From: Diphasiastrum complanatum
Lineage: Eukaryota; Streptophyta; Lycopodiopsida; Lycopodiales; Lycopodiaceae
NCBI GenBank assembly: GCA_029204225.1
Contig: CM055110.1
Span: 42,081,862-42,145,861, forward strand
DNA length: 64,000 bases
Direction: 5' to 3'
This document shows, piece after piece, positions 44,391 through 54,640 of the stretch. The notes under the pieces are model-generated. The model ran no database searches. It was not told the DNA's origin and saw only the letters and a program-made list of their open reading frames with translations. The translations under genes were made by a program, and so were the position numbers. How positions within the stretch are numbered: the first letter of the stretch is position 1; each line of letters opens with the position of its first letter.

Positions 44391-45180
44391 CCTTCAAGGG
44401 AATACTCCCTACTCCTTCAATTTTGCGTTCACAATCCTTTGTAGTGTATATAGATTTCTTGACTCCTTCATAAGACATAAGAGAAGAAAAAGAGTCCTTG
44501 GAGCTACGATGAGGCTCCACTATCAATATACCATGCGCCATCTTTTTTCAAAGGAGAAGAAGAGAAGCTATGACACCATAAGAGAGCCTTCTCCATCACT
44601 TGCAATTGCATCACTTTCTTTTTCATTAGAGAAGTTGGCTTGCTTGAATTGGTTCTTCTTCCTGAAACAATTAGTGGCATAATGGCCTTTCTTGCTACAA
44701 AAGAACCACTTGATCTTCTTCTTTTTAATTTTTATGTGGAAGTATGAGAGGAATCCTCCTCCTCTCCATCTTTGTCCTTGTCTTTGGCTTTGTCTTTGAA
44801 GAATTGTTGGTGTTGACCTTTGCTCCTCCCTTTGTGCTTGTCTTTAAAAAATAAAGCTTTTCCATCTCCGTCATGATTGAGTGAGAGTTTGTCAATCCTC
44901 ATGAGCTTGTTCTCTTGTCTTGATTCTTCAACAAAAAATACACCTTGCAAGGTCTCCAAACATGGTTGCGCTTCTTTGATGGCATATGATTGGACAAGAT
45001 TATTATATTCATCTCTCAAACCATTGAGGATGACTTGTACTAGCTCACTTTGATTGATGTGATCTCCAATACATCCAAGCTCTCTATGGATGTCTTTGAC
45101 TCTCAAAACATAATTGGAAGCACTCTCACCACTCTTTTGACAATTTTGAAAGATTTGGTTCCTTAAAGTGAGGACCCTTT
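44391..45180 (-). pseudogene. copia gag C-terminal half and protease start
   Basis: From 45180 leftward: KRVLTLRNQIFQNCQKSGES, ASNYVLRVKDIHRELGCIGD, SELVQVILNGLRDEYNNLVQ, then a very charged K/D/H/Q-rich stretch, and after a frame break a knuckle remnant (FFCSKKGHYATNCF-like) near 44690. The protease start around 44520 encodes WYIDSGASS in a shifted frame. The gag N-terminal 90 or so residues are absent. The open frame extends to 45253, but those extra codons are antisense to other elements. Confidence 0.82.
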
Positions 45181-45222
45181 TGGGATCAAGCTTTGTCGTG
45201 TGCGAATTTGTTGTGCAATAGG
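45177..45222 (+). pseudogene. Left stub of a plus-strand copia integrase
   Basis: TTT TGG GAT CAA onward encodes FWDQALSCANLLCNR, matching FWGEALACANYLCNR of the young element. The remainder of the gene resumes at 49183 after the inserted element. Confidence 0.75.
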
Positions 45223-46029
45223 TGTGAAAATTGGCAAAAGCAAACTTGATCAAGCATTGTAAATATCATAATGACTTGTACCTATTATGATAAAACATGT
45301 GTGGCGCCTGTTCCCACGTGTGAAATAAATGTACTTTTCATGTAGTACAATCATATAGCTTGTACACATAGTTTAAATTTCTATTGGCTAAAAAGACCAA
45401 AATCATGTTTTTTAGTCATATGTCACATGGATTAGGTGTCAAATCCCATGTGTAGAGGTCTGCTCACACATGTGGAATAAGCTAAGGAAGTCAAATTTGC
45501 ACTTCTAGAAGAGTTTTTCCTACTTCCCTACATAGAAGAAAAATGGACCAAAAGTGCTCAAAATAAAAGGTTTTGTCCAAGTGTCAGTTTTGCATAATGA
45601 ATCATCATATGACAAAGCACTCTCACACATGTGGGATCAGAGGGATGATCAGTACCACAAGCTCCCACTTTTTTTTATATATAGAGTCACATTTGGCCAT
45701 AATCATTAAGCAACACCAATCTTGGTTTTGGAGGCAATGCACAATCAATTTCATCATTTGTCTTGATTTTTCCTGATAGTTTTGAGTTCCTATCATATTG
45801 TACTTTGATTTCAGGCTGGAGTCCGTACTCTAACAGGTTTTCACATGTGTGAAACCAGCAAGTAAAATTCCTTTCATTTATGATTGTTCTTGTTAGATTT
45901 TCTCATCTAGATTTGATCTAGATTGATCTAAATCTTGTGTAGATTGATAGATCAATTGTATCTAACATCCAATCACTCTTGTGGATCATTTTAGGATCCA
46001 TTCTTGGTCCAATTTTTCAGATTTCCACA
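45223..46029 (+). repeat. 5' LTR of non-autonomous copia
   Basis: 807 bp, beginning TGTGAAAATTGGCAAAAGC. A TTTTTTATATATAGAGTC stretch near 45670 is a probable TATA region. Confidence 0.92.
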
Positions 46030-46042
46030 TGGTATCAGAGCC
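46030..46042 (+). promoter_or_regulatory. Primer-binding site
   Basis: TGGTATCAGAGCC immediately follows the LTR. Confidence 0.95.
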
Positions 46043-46922
46043 AAGTATCAGAGCTCTTGCTTAAATCCGAGTGTAGTGAATCTAGATCAAGATCAAGATC
46101 TAATGTGTAGAACTTGATAGATCCATTGATTAGGCTACCAATAACTCTCTATGAAATCGTTAAGTACAATCATTATTGTCCTAAAAACTAAAAACTTATC
46201 ATTTGAGTATTCATGCATGGTTGGGATCTTTGTGAATCTCTAAATGTCTAATTTTTAAGCTTTGTGAAAAATTATTGACATAGGCTGTTATCAAACTATT
46301 ACAAATCCATTCCAAATCTCAAGAGTGAGATTCTTTGGGGATTCCAAAAGGGGTGATTGGATCTTAATATGTGTTTGAATCAAATGTACATGTCAAGTTT
46401 GAGTGATCTAGTGTAGATCCTATGTTTTGTGAAAGTTGGTGGTATAGGTTGTTGTCAAATCTAAACAAATTCATTTGAAATCTCAGGATTGAGATTATTT
46501 GGATCAAGAGTGAGTCCAAAAGAAGTGATTAAGTTTGATTTTCATGTGTTTTGAAACAAATTTCATCTTTTGTTCAAGAATCTCAAGTGTTGAGAGAACT
46601 AGTCAAGTGAAAAGGAAAATCTAGGTGCCAAATCTTTTCATATCCATTTCAACTCTCAAAAGAAAGAGTCATTGGTATTTGTTGAATCCAATAAGAGTGT
46701 TTGGACCTGATTTCTTTTGTGATTTGATTCAAAGATTGTGTGATTTTGTCTTAGTGATCAAAGCAAAGTTTCCAAGTGACTAATCATTAGTGTGAAGATT
46801 GATTCTTAGGTTTGTGAGCTAGATCTTTTGTAGATCCTTCTAGATTATTGAATATGTTCAAATCTAGTCTCTTGAGAGTCACAAATTACATTTGTAGAAT
46901 CATATCACAAGTTTTTATTCAC
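46043..46922 (+). other. Leader of non-autonomous copia
   Basis: About 880 bases, with no gene. Phrases such as TCTCAAGAGTGAGATTC (46319) and TCTCAGGATTGAGATT (46478) recur about 160 bp apart, suggesting an old internal duplication. Confidence 0.5.
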
Positions 46923-47190
46923 ATGGCATCAATAGGTGGCATCCTATTGAAGGCAAGTAAGGATCTTTGTGGCAAGGAAGGATACTTTTCCTCAAGATGC
47001 CACATAAAGAAGACCAATCCATCCAAGGAGAACCAAAGCAAGGGGGCCAAAGGGAAGGATGGAGATTCAAGTTAGAAATGCAAATACAAGAAGGACATAT
47101 CCAAGGAAAGGTGTTTCCTTTGTGGAAAGCTGAATGAGACTTGGAGTCTCACAAGGACTTGCAAGATTTGTCTTCAAGAGTCCATCACAA
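46923..47190 (+). pseudogene. Gag start fused to zinc-knuckle region
   Basis: ATG 46923 encodes MASIGGILLKASKDL, the copia gag start, then immediately CGKEGYFSSRCHIKK, the second half of a zinc knuckle, and a Lys/Ser-rich tail. About 230 residues of capsid present in the intact element are missing. The frame stops at 47075. A second Cys-rich stretch, CFLCGKLNETW with TCKIC, follows. It is a deletion product and cannot form a capsid. Confidence 0.7.
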
Positions 47191-47219
47191 CACATGTCAA
47201 CACTTTTGAAATTTTTTAT

Positions 47220-48072
47220 TTGGAAGTGCATTGTTTGGTTCAAGATGCAAAGATAGATGTCACTTTCATGAAAGTAACTTGGATTTATTTCATGTCCTTG
47301 GAAAGTATTTTGCTTGGAACTTTAGATAAGTTCAAACTTATTGTTATGATCCAAGAGAAATCAATCAAGAATAAGGAGGAGCAATCACAAAATGAAAATA
47401 GTCTCATTTATGCTCTCATGTCAACTTATGAAGAACTATTTTTCTTTGTAAAGATTTTTGTATCTCAAAGGTGGATTAAGGCAATACTAGTTGAGTATGA
47501 TGCCTTAAAAAATAGCAAAGTATGTTTTCCTTGTAAGCTTACATTAGATATGAAGTCAAGGAAATGGAAATGTCTTTATAATGTAGGATCTTTTGGTTTG
47601 AATAAGATCATGAATGATGTGTTCATTCATAAAGATGAAAATTGTAAGTTTTCAATCTTGAAGGCAAGTTGTAAACTTCTTATGAGAATAAGTGAAGCAT
47701 CCAAAGTGGACACTTATATCCATAAGCAAGTAGTTAGCCTTATTGAGATAGAAATACCTTTTGATTTCAATATTAGAAAAATCATGCCAAGTTGTGGTGA
47801 TTTTTGGACTTATGTTTCTAGCTTATATAAGTAATTTTGATAATCATAAGAAGTGCATATTGTATGGTCATGGTTCTTATGATCATAAAAACCTCATTGG
47901 ATCTAATATTAGCATGGCAAACAAGCATGAAGATATGATGCAAACACTTTGTTATTATAGCATGCATAGTCTTGCCAATTTGGATGAGTCTAATTCTCTA
48001 GATCGTAGTAACATGATGTTGGATCTTTGTGATCCTAATAAGTCAAGAAGAGATCTTTATTTCCTCATGTAG
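47220..48072 (+). pseudogene. Degenerate pol remnant
   Basis: A 204-codon frame with weak copia resemblance. RWIKAILVEYDALKNSK, then MKSRKWKCLYNVGSFGLNK, align with the RT start EWIQAMDHEHQALIKSN...CKWIFKIKTNQDG of the young element, but nothing before or after matches well. No protease, integrase or YVDD motif is present. It is followed by an overlapping frame to 48072 with no known motif. It may be a fossil or a new composite ORF. Confidence 0.4.
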
Positions 48073-48341
48073 GAGCATGCACATGAAGAAGGATCAAGCC
48101 TCAAGGTCAAGCATCTACATGAAATTTGGAAGGAATCAATTTTGGAGGTGCTAGGATGGTGCAAGGCTCTCAGTTCATCAAAGATGTCAACATCAAAGAA
48201 GCACTATCATGGATATGGTGATTTCATATCAACATCAAGCTCGTTGGCTGATCTTCACATCTTTTGAACCAGCAAAGACCAATTCAGCCCATGGAGTCAA
48301 GTTCAAGATCATCATGCTTTCATCAAGTTAGTTTTGAAAAG

Positions 48342-49182
48342 TGTAAAAATTGGCAAAAGCAAACTTGATCAAACATTGTAAATATCATAATGACTTGTAC
48401 CTATTATGATTACACATGTGTGGAGCCTGTTCCCACATGTGAAATAAATTTACTTTTCATGTAGTACAATCATATAGCTTGTACATATAGTTTAAATTTC
48501 TATTGGCTAAAAATTCAAAAATCATGTTTTTTAGTCATATGTCACATGGCATCAATCTAGAAATTGCATAAAGCCACATCATGAGATTAGCTGTCAAATC
48601 CCATGTGTAGAGGTTTGCTCATGCATGTGCAATAAGCTGAGGAAGTCGAATTTGCACTTCAAGAAGAGTTTTTCCTAGTTCTCTACACAAAAGAAAAATG
48701 GACCAAAAGTGCTCAAAATAGAAGGTTTTGTCCAAGTGTTAGTTTTGCATGATGAATCATCATATGACAAAGCACCCTCACACACGTGGGATCAGAGGGA
48801 TGATCAGTACCATGAACTCTCACTTTTTGTATATATAGAGCCACATTTGGCCATAATAATCAAGCAACACCAATCTTGGTTTTGGAGGCAATGCTTGTCA
48901 ATTTCATCATTTGTCTTGATTTTTCTTGATAGTTTTGAGTTCCTATCATATTGTACTTTGATTTTAGATTGGAGTCCGTACTCTGACAAGTTTTCACATG
49001 TGTAAAACCAGCAAGTAAAATTCCCTTTCATTTATGATTGTTCTTTTAGATTTTCTCATCTAAATTTGATCTAGATTGATCTAAATCTTGTGTAGAAAGA
49101 TAGATCGATTGTATCTAACATCCAATCACTCTTGTGGATCATTTTAGGATCCATTCTTGGTCCAATTTTGCAGATTTCCACA
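48342..49182 (+). repeat. 3' LTR of non-autonomous copia
   Basis: 841 bp. It carries about 34 bp near 48545-48590 that the 5' LTR lacks, plus scattered substitutions. Confidence 0.92.
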
Positions 49183-49630
49183 ATAGATGGCCGAGTGCTA
49201 TTTTGGATGGAAGGACACCTTTTGAGATGCTATTCAAGAGGAGGTTGAGTGTCAACTTTCTAAGAACCTTTGGATGCACATGCTATGTCAACATTACTCT
49301 TGATGATAGGACCAAGGAGGATCCATCTTCAAGAAGAGGTATTTTTGTTGGATAAAGTGAGGTGAATAAAGCGTACAAGGTTTACAATCCTTCTACTAAC
49401 AAAGTGATTGTTGGTAGAGATGTCATTTTTTATGAGGGGAACATTCCAAAAGTGTCTTCAAGCATGATTTTGATAAAGGTGTGGATGGATCTAACATTCT
49501 TGATGTTGATTAATGGAGCCTACTTTAGATGGTTATGATAATGGACCTTCATCAAGTCAAAAGCCAAAGAGAACATCAAGGGAAAGACAAGTACCTTCAA
49601 GACTCACATATGATGAAAAGGGTAAGCGTA
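49183..49630 (+). pseudogene. copia integrase C-terminus and linker
   Basis: This resumes the integrase stub from 45222. NRWPSAILDGRTPFEMLFKR, LRTFGCTCYVNITLDDRTKE and SSRRGIFVG are followed by a stop, SEVNKAYKVYNPSTNK and VIVGRDVIFYEGN. Later, SQKPKRTSRERQVPSRLTYD and EKGK match the linker before RT. It stops being recognisable near 49630. Wording is close to the young element, so it is an older copy of the same family. Confidence 0.85.
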
Positions 49631-50830
49631 ACGATATGCGAAAGGACAAAGGTTGAGCTAAGGCAGATGGAGATGAATACACAAATAGAGATGATATGAA
49701 AAAATGAAGATTGTCGTGAAATTCATGGTGACAGAGATGGGAGAAACATTGACAACTATGGTTCCAGGGTGGGTGGGGTCCAGGGCATCACCGGTGATGC
49801 CTAGCGTAGGGGTATGGGGGGACTGCATTGGCCCCCAACATTGAATAGTATGACTTGTATGTGATCGAGCGGATGATTAGTGTGTCAAATCACTAGCCGA
49901 TGAGAAGTGTTTTTGAAATTTTTAGATTTTTTTGAGTACTGATCGTCTTTATCTAAGATTCATTCACTTGGTTCAGTCCAAGGATGCTGTATCTTGATGG
50001 ATGTTGTGACTACAACCTAGATAGTCTGGTGAAGGTTGGTCTTACAAGAGTTCTTTGTATTGTTTTACGATTCAAAAACCAATTTTTTTGCAATCTACTG
50101 GGAACTAATTCTCACCCTCTTAACTGTAGCTAGATCTAGATCTGGCTTGTGTCAAACTGACGAAGGTTCTTTTCCAGTGGTGCAAGAGTTATTGATGGTT
50201 GTGAAGGTTCTTGATAGAAAAAACATCACTTTTTCCCTTATAACCTCATCAAAACTTCATATGAACTCTCGCAGACTTATTCATAGATGAAAAATGACAT
50301 TTTGGGCTCAATGGACCATCTTGCGAGAATTACTTCTGTGAGGGTTCACTAATAAGACAAAATTTTTAATTTTTCTTGCGTTAGAAACTCTCGCACGACT
50401 TATTGTTGCATTAAGAACTCTGACCAACTTTTCTATTAAACTTAATGTGAGGAAGCTTCAATAGAAGGGACAAATATTAGTTGCATCAGAAACTTCTGAT
50501 TTTGGGGTGTGTGAGAGTTTTGGGTGGAAAATGCACTTTTTGAATCTTGGGAACTCTCGCACAACCTCTTAGACTACTTAGGAACTCTACTCGTCTGCAA
50601 GCTTGTCTAAGTGAGAACTAGCTACAGGAGGTATGGCGAAGGATAGTGAGCAATATTTTTTTGTTTTTTTTAAGGTTTTTTGGATTTTTTTGGCTATTTC
50701 GGCAAAATGGCTGGGAACTAACTCTCTCCCAATCTACAGTAGCTTATACTAATGTGGTAGAAGGTACTTCCAGGTCAACGAGAGTTAGTAGAGTAGTGAA
50801 AAATTTTATAGCGTAGAATAGTAATATTTT
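49631..50830. other. Unassigned region with internal repeats and a palindrome
   Basis: No recognisable gene; the largest frame (50036-50290) has no familiar motif. It holds an 18-bp perfect palindrome at 49784-49801, two related blocks GGGAACTAATTCTCACCC (50099) and GGGAACTAACTCTCTCCC (50709), each followed by an ACTGTAGCT/ACAGTAGCT-like string, and several GAACTCTCGCA motifs. It may be the leader of an unidentified element. Confidence 0.45.
49784..49801. other. 18-bp perfect palindrome
   Basis: GGCATCACCGGTGATGCC equals its own reverse complement. It lies in a locally G-rich stretch. Role unknown. Confidence 0.9.
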
Positions 50831-52268
50831 TTATTCACATACTCTACACTATAATCAGATATAATCTTTTTTGTTTTCCACTAGTTTTGGTCAAACATAA
50901 TATCAACAAAAGAAATAGAATTAAAGAATCCAATTTATCTTAAAGATTTTGTCTTACCATAGCAACATAACATACCTTGATTATGATATTTCTTAGCATT
51001 AACTACCATTTGTAACTTTGAATGACAAAAACTATGTTGTCAATTTATAGTTAAAAATTATCTAAATTCAGACATATTTTATGAAATTTTATGAAATAAA
51101 ATAGATTTCAAATTTTGACTGATTGAATCTAACTCATAAAATGTTCATTTTTGGAATCGAAATTTTAAAAAAAATAGTGTTCTTATTGTTATATAATATA
51201 GTAAAATATGTATGCATAGAACTTTGTATACCTTAAATTTAAGTGTTTGAATTTTTTTTTTATTTAATAATTTCAATTGTTGATATTTCTTATGTTAAAT
51301 TCAATATTCGATATGTCATTATTAAAAAAAAAGAGTGTCAATATTATGTATCATTTTCTAATGAATTAACTATATAAATTGGGTATTCAATTTCAAATAG
51401 AGATTTTTTTTGTAGCTCATGCGCGCACACACACATACATACAAAATTATAGCTTAAGCTCATTAGATAAATCCAATTTTATGTATATTTTAAAATATCT
51501 ATGCTAAAAAAGTTGAACTTATATTATGATTTGTTTATACATTAATGTGATATTGTTGTAATTTACTTGAAATAACTATGTTGATATTACTATTACTCAT
51601 ATTGGGTATTTTTTACATTGCTCATGTAGGTATATATGAAATTTTTTTACCACCAACTAATAGCTCAACCTACTTTGTGATTTATGAGATTTCAAAAATG
51701 ACACTGTACTATATGTTAAATCATGAAATCACTTTTGCAAGAATGATAGTTGACATAACAAACTAATTGTATATCATTTCAATTTTTTCTTAGTATATTA
51801 TGTTGTGTACAATAATGACTTAAAGTTTGTAAACTGAATTTGTACTCACTTTTGATAAAGTACTGTCTGAAATGACTGTTATTATTTTATTTTTAATTAA
51901 AATAATTGCACTTTTATGAAACAATATGATGTGATTTTATCAACCAATTTACTTTCAAAATATTGAAGATATAACTTTCTATCAAGATTTTAATTTTATT
52001 TTTTATAATCCACAATATCATTTTTTAAAGGGATTTATATGTACCACTTTTGTAGCTCATAAAATATATTTTAACATTTTTATCTAGTAATTTTAAATAT
52101 TATGGTAGTTAATATTCTTTTATTTTCAAAATTGGATGATTATGATTAATAAATTATACTTTATTGAGTATATTATTTAAATTTTGATATCAAAATTAAA
52201 AATTATAAATATATAACTCATTTCATAGTTTTCATATTGTATTATTATTCACCATCATCTATAATACT

Positions 52269-52319
<51 letters not shown>

Positions 52320-52779
52320 TGTTGGTTATTATAAATCATTCAAAAATTAAGAATTCATACAAATATTTTTTTTTATTTCTTGTGTAATTAATTTTGAATA
52401 ATTTGATAAAAAAAATTATAGAACAAAAAAATAACTTTTTTACTATTAAAAATCATATTATAAAATATAAATTTGAACATCATGTAAGATATTATTTCAA
52501 ATAAATAACAATGATGTAATACACAAATATAAACTTTTATTATTATAAATGAATAAATAAAAATTTTCATTCTCAGTCAATTGTTTAACAAAATCGTTCA
52601 ATATAGTAATACTTTAATAAATGTTTTTCAACAAGAGTGTCATAATAGCATCTCAGAAAATAATCTGAACAATTGTAATTTTCTAATATATAAATTTATA
52701 AAGATCTATAGTGAGTAAATTGATGATTTCCATTTTGCACTTACTCAACTATTTCTGATAATAAAAAGAAATTTAAATT
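50831..52779. other. AT-rich intergenic DNA
   Basis: A strongly AT-rich stretch without genes or retroelement motifs, containing an (AC)21 tract. Short frames here (51578-51766, 52388-52570) are chance ORFs. Confidence 0.7.
52273..52315. repeat. (AC)21 microsatellite
   Basis: Perfect AC dinucleotide run in AT-rich DNA. Confidence 0.95.
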
Positions 52780-53250
52780 TAAAAAAATAAACATCCTTCA
52801 AATGAACATTCCTATTTGTAGAGAGAGAAATAGCAATTGTGCCAATCCCTTTGATTGCACACTCACCATCATTGGCTGTGTAGATCACCCTCTTGTCATT
52901 TCCATAAGTCAACAAAGAAGTGAAGTACTCTTTGAGAAAAGTCATGTGTGAGCTTGACCACTATCAATCCACCATGGATCTAGATCTCCATCATTAGCAA
53001 GCATACATGAAGACATCACAAAAACATCATCATTTGAATTTTGAACATCCAAACTATCTTCATTATGAGTAAGATGACCTTGCTTGTCTTCTTGATCTCT
53101 CTTCTTCTTGTAACACTCACTTGCAAAGTATCTTTTGATGTCACAATAGAAGTACTTTAACTTTGACCTATCCTTTTTTTGCCATTTGAAGAAGCCTCAA
53201 TGTTAATATGAGCATCCAACAAACCATTAAGAATAACTTGAAAAAGCTTT
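52780..53250 (-). pseudogene. copia gag tail and protease fragment
   Basis: The minus strand shows VILNGLLDAH (gag core, about 53235), a knuckle FYCDIKRYFASECYKKKR that lacks the conserved Gly and His (about 53150), a charged linker, then SSCMLANDGD and DPWWIDSG. The protease continues FLKEYFTSLLTYGNDKRV, IYTANDGECAIKGIGTI and SLSTNRNVHLKDV. Unlike the young element, gag and protease here are in one continuous frame across the linker, apart from a local change just after DSG. An internal deletion removed most of gag. Confidence 0.85.
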
Positions 53251-53400
53251 CAATTTTTCAATTGTATGTGGAACTAAACTTAACTATTCATTGTGTTATC
53301 AGAAGACTAAATTTTTTTTTTTAAATTGATGGCAATTTACTACTAAAAAATTTCAATTTTCAGCAGTTCACATGGGCAACTCAGAAGTGCATATATCTAT
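53251..53400. other. Short AT-rich spacer
   Basis: Nothing recognisable. Confidence 0.5.
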
Positions 53401-53405
53401 GTAGG

Positions 53406-54027
53406 TGTAGCGGAATTTCGGCTTTTCGTTTCTGTTTTGTTTTTCCAAGAACCTAAGCAAGCAACTATAGATCACATATCATGACAAAATTAATCGAAAA
53501 GATGACACGACAAAGAAGAGGTGGAGAAGAGAACAATATTATTTATTCTTTGACGTTTCGGGTGAGTCGTTAAGTGTCTCGCTCATTGGCACCCTGACGC
53601 TCACCTCAGACGATGTGTTCTACTCGTTGGTAGATTTCATGCACAGCTCTTCACTCTATCTTCCTCTCTCGTCCTCTATCTTTGTGTTAATAAAAAACAT
53701 GTAATAATCTCCACTGTGTGGAGTTTATAAGATAGTTCATCAGAGAATTACAAGACAAGTTAATGCTAATCAACTAGTTAGTTATTCTTTGTTATTGTTG
53801 TCTATTTCAGTTGAGCGTGAAGTACAATAATACACCACGCTCGTCGAGCTGCTAGTTGGCAGCGCGAATAGTTCTCTTTCGTTCCGTGTCTTCATTGAGT
53901 GTGTTTTGTCACCTGGTCGTCGGGCCGAATCTCGAATACTTTTCTTTCGGTCTTCGGGGTATATTTGCCCTTTGCTTCATTTTGCTCACCTTTGCAACAA
54001 AGTTGCAGGAGTTCACAATTTCTGACA
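53406..54027 (-). repeat. 3' LTR of RT-less copia
   Basis: 622 bp; the minus strand starts TGTCAGAAATTGTGAAC and ends CCGCTACA. Confidence 0.93.
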
Positions 54028-54040
54028 CTCCCTCTTGAAC
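54028..54040 (-). other. Polypurine tract
   Basis: The minus strand reads GTTCAAGAGGGAG before the 3' LTR. Confidence 0.85.
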
Positions 54041-54058
54041 CTTGCAACTTTGTACATT

Positions 54059-54640
54059 TTATCCAATTGCTTTTCTTTGTCTTGCAAAGAGTGGTTTGTC
54101 GAGCGGCTTCGTGAGCAAATCTACAATCATGTCTTCAAATTTTATGTATTGAACCTTGAGCTCTCCTTTCAAAATCATGTCTTCTTCTTTGTTGGATTGA
54201 TCTTTGGTTTCCTGTTGCTCTGGGGTATGGGGCTTAGCATTTTGATCTAATGTTTTCTCTTGATCTCCCTCTTGAATCAGCAGTAGTGTGAAGATCTCAT
54301 GCCCTTTGTCATCCTTCAATGCAGGGAATGTGGACTCGTCAAACTTCACAACTCTACTCGACACGACTTTCTTCGTGGTTGGGTTGTAGAGTCTATAGAC
54401 TTGTGATCCGTTCAAGTATCCCACCATGATTGTTTGCTCTGACTTTTCATCAAGCTTGCTTCTTTGTTCCTTTGGTATGTGCTTGTATGTTGCACATCCA
54501 AATACACGCACGTATGATAGATTAGACTTTCTACCTGTCCACATTTCGTACGGTGTTTTGGTTTTCAGGGCTGTCGTTGTTGATCTGTTCTGCAAATGTA
54601 CCGTTGTAGCTATTGACTCAGCCCAAAATTGACTTGGCAA
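54059..54640 (-). pseudogene. Integrase C-terminus fused to RNase H end
   Basis: A single 193-codon frame. It starts MPSQFWAESIATTVHLQNRS, continues TPYEMWTGRKSNLSYVRVFG and YRLYNPTTKKVVSSRVVKFD (integrase linker), then a Gln/Lys/Glu-rich stretch, and without a break ILKGELKVQYIKFEDMIVDL with LTKPLDKPLF, the final segment of RNase H. RT and the RNase H catalytic residues, roughly 550 residues, have been removed in frame. The fused frame is still open, which suggests the deletion is old enough to have spread or recent enough not to have decayed. Confidence 0.92.

Larger units (their letters stand above)
35140..45180 (-). mobile_element. Second tandem copia element, split by the young copia
   Basis: A minus-strand copia whose pol is cut at 36709/43143 by the element described next. 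Its 3' side (35140-36709) holds RNase H and RT; its 5' side (43143-45180) holds integrase, protease and the gag C-terminal half. Its 3' LTR is the shared central LTR. The 5' LTR, PBS and gag start are missing: near 45180 the gag is broken and joined to a plus-strand copia relic. It is clearly less decayed than the first tandem copia. Confidence 0.88.
45223..49182 (+). mobile_element. Non-autonomous copia derivative
   Basis: LTRs lie at 45223-46029 and 48342-49182, with an iMet PBS after the first. It is flanked by ATAGG and ATAGA, a 5-bp duplication with one change, and it split a copia integrase at codons for N-R-W. The internal part is only 2.3 kb, with a gag start fused to a knuckle and a worn RT-start remnant. 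LTR termini TGTGAAAATTGG...TTTCCACA relate it to the young element's lineage. It must have relied on another copia for enzymes. Confidence 0.9.
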
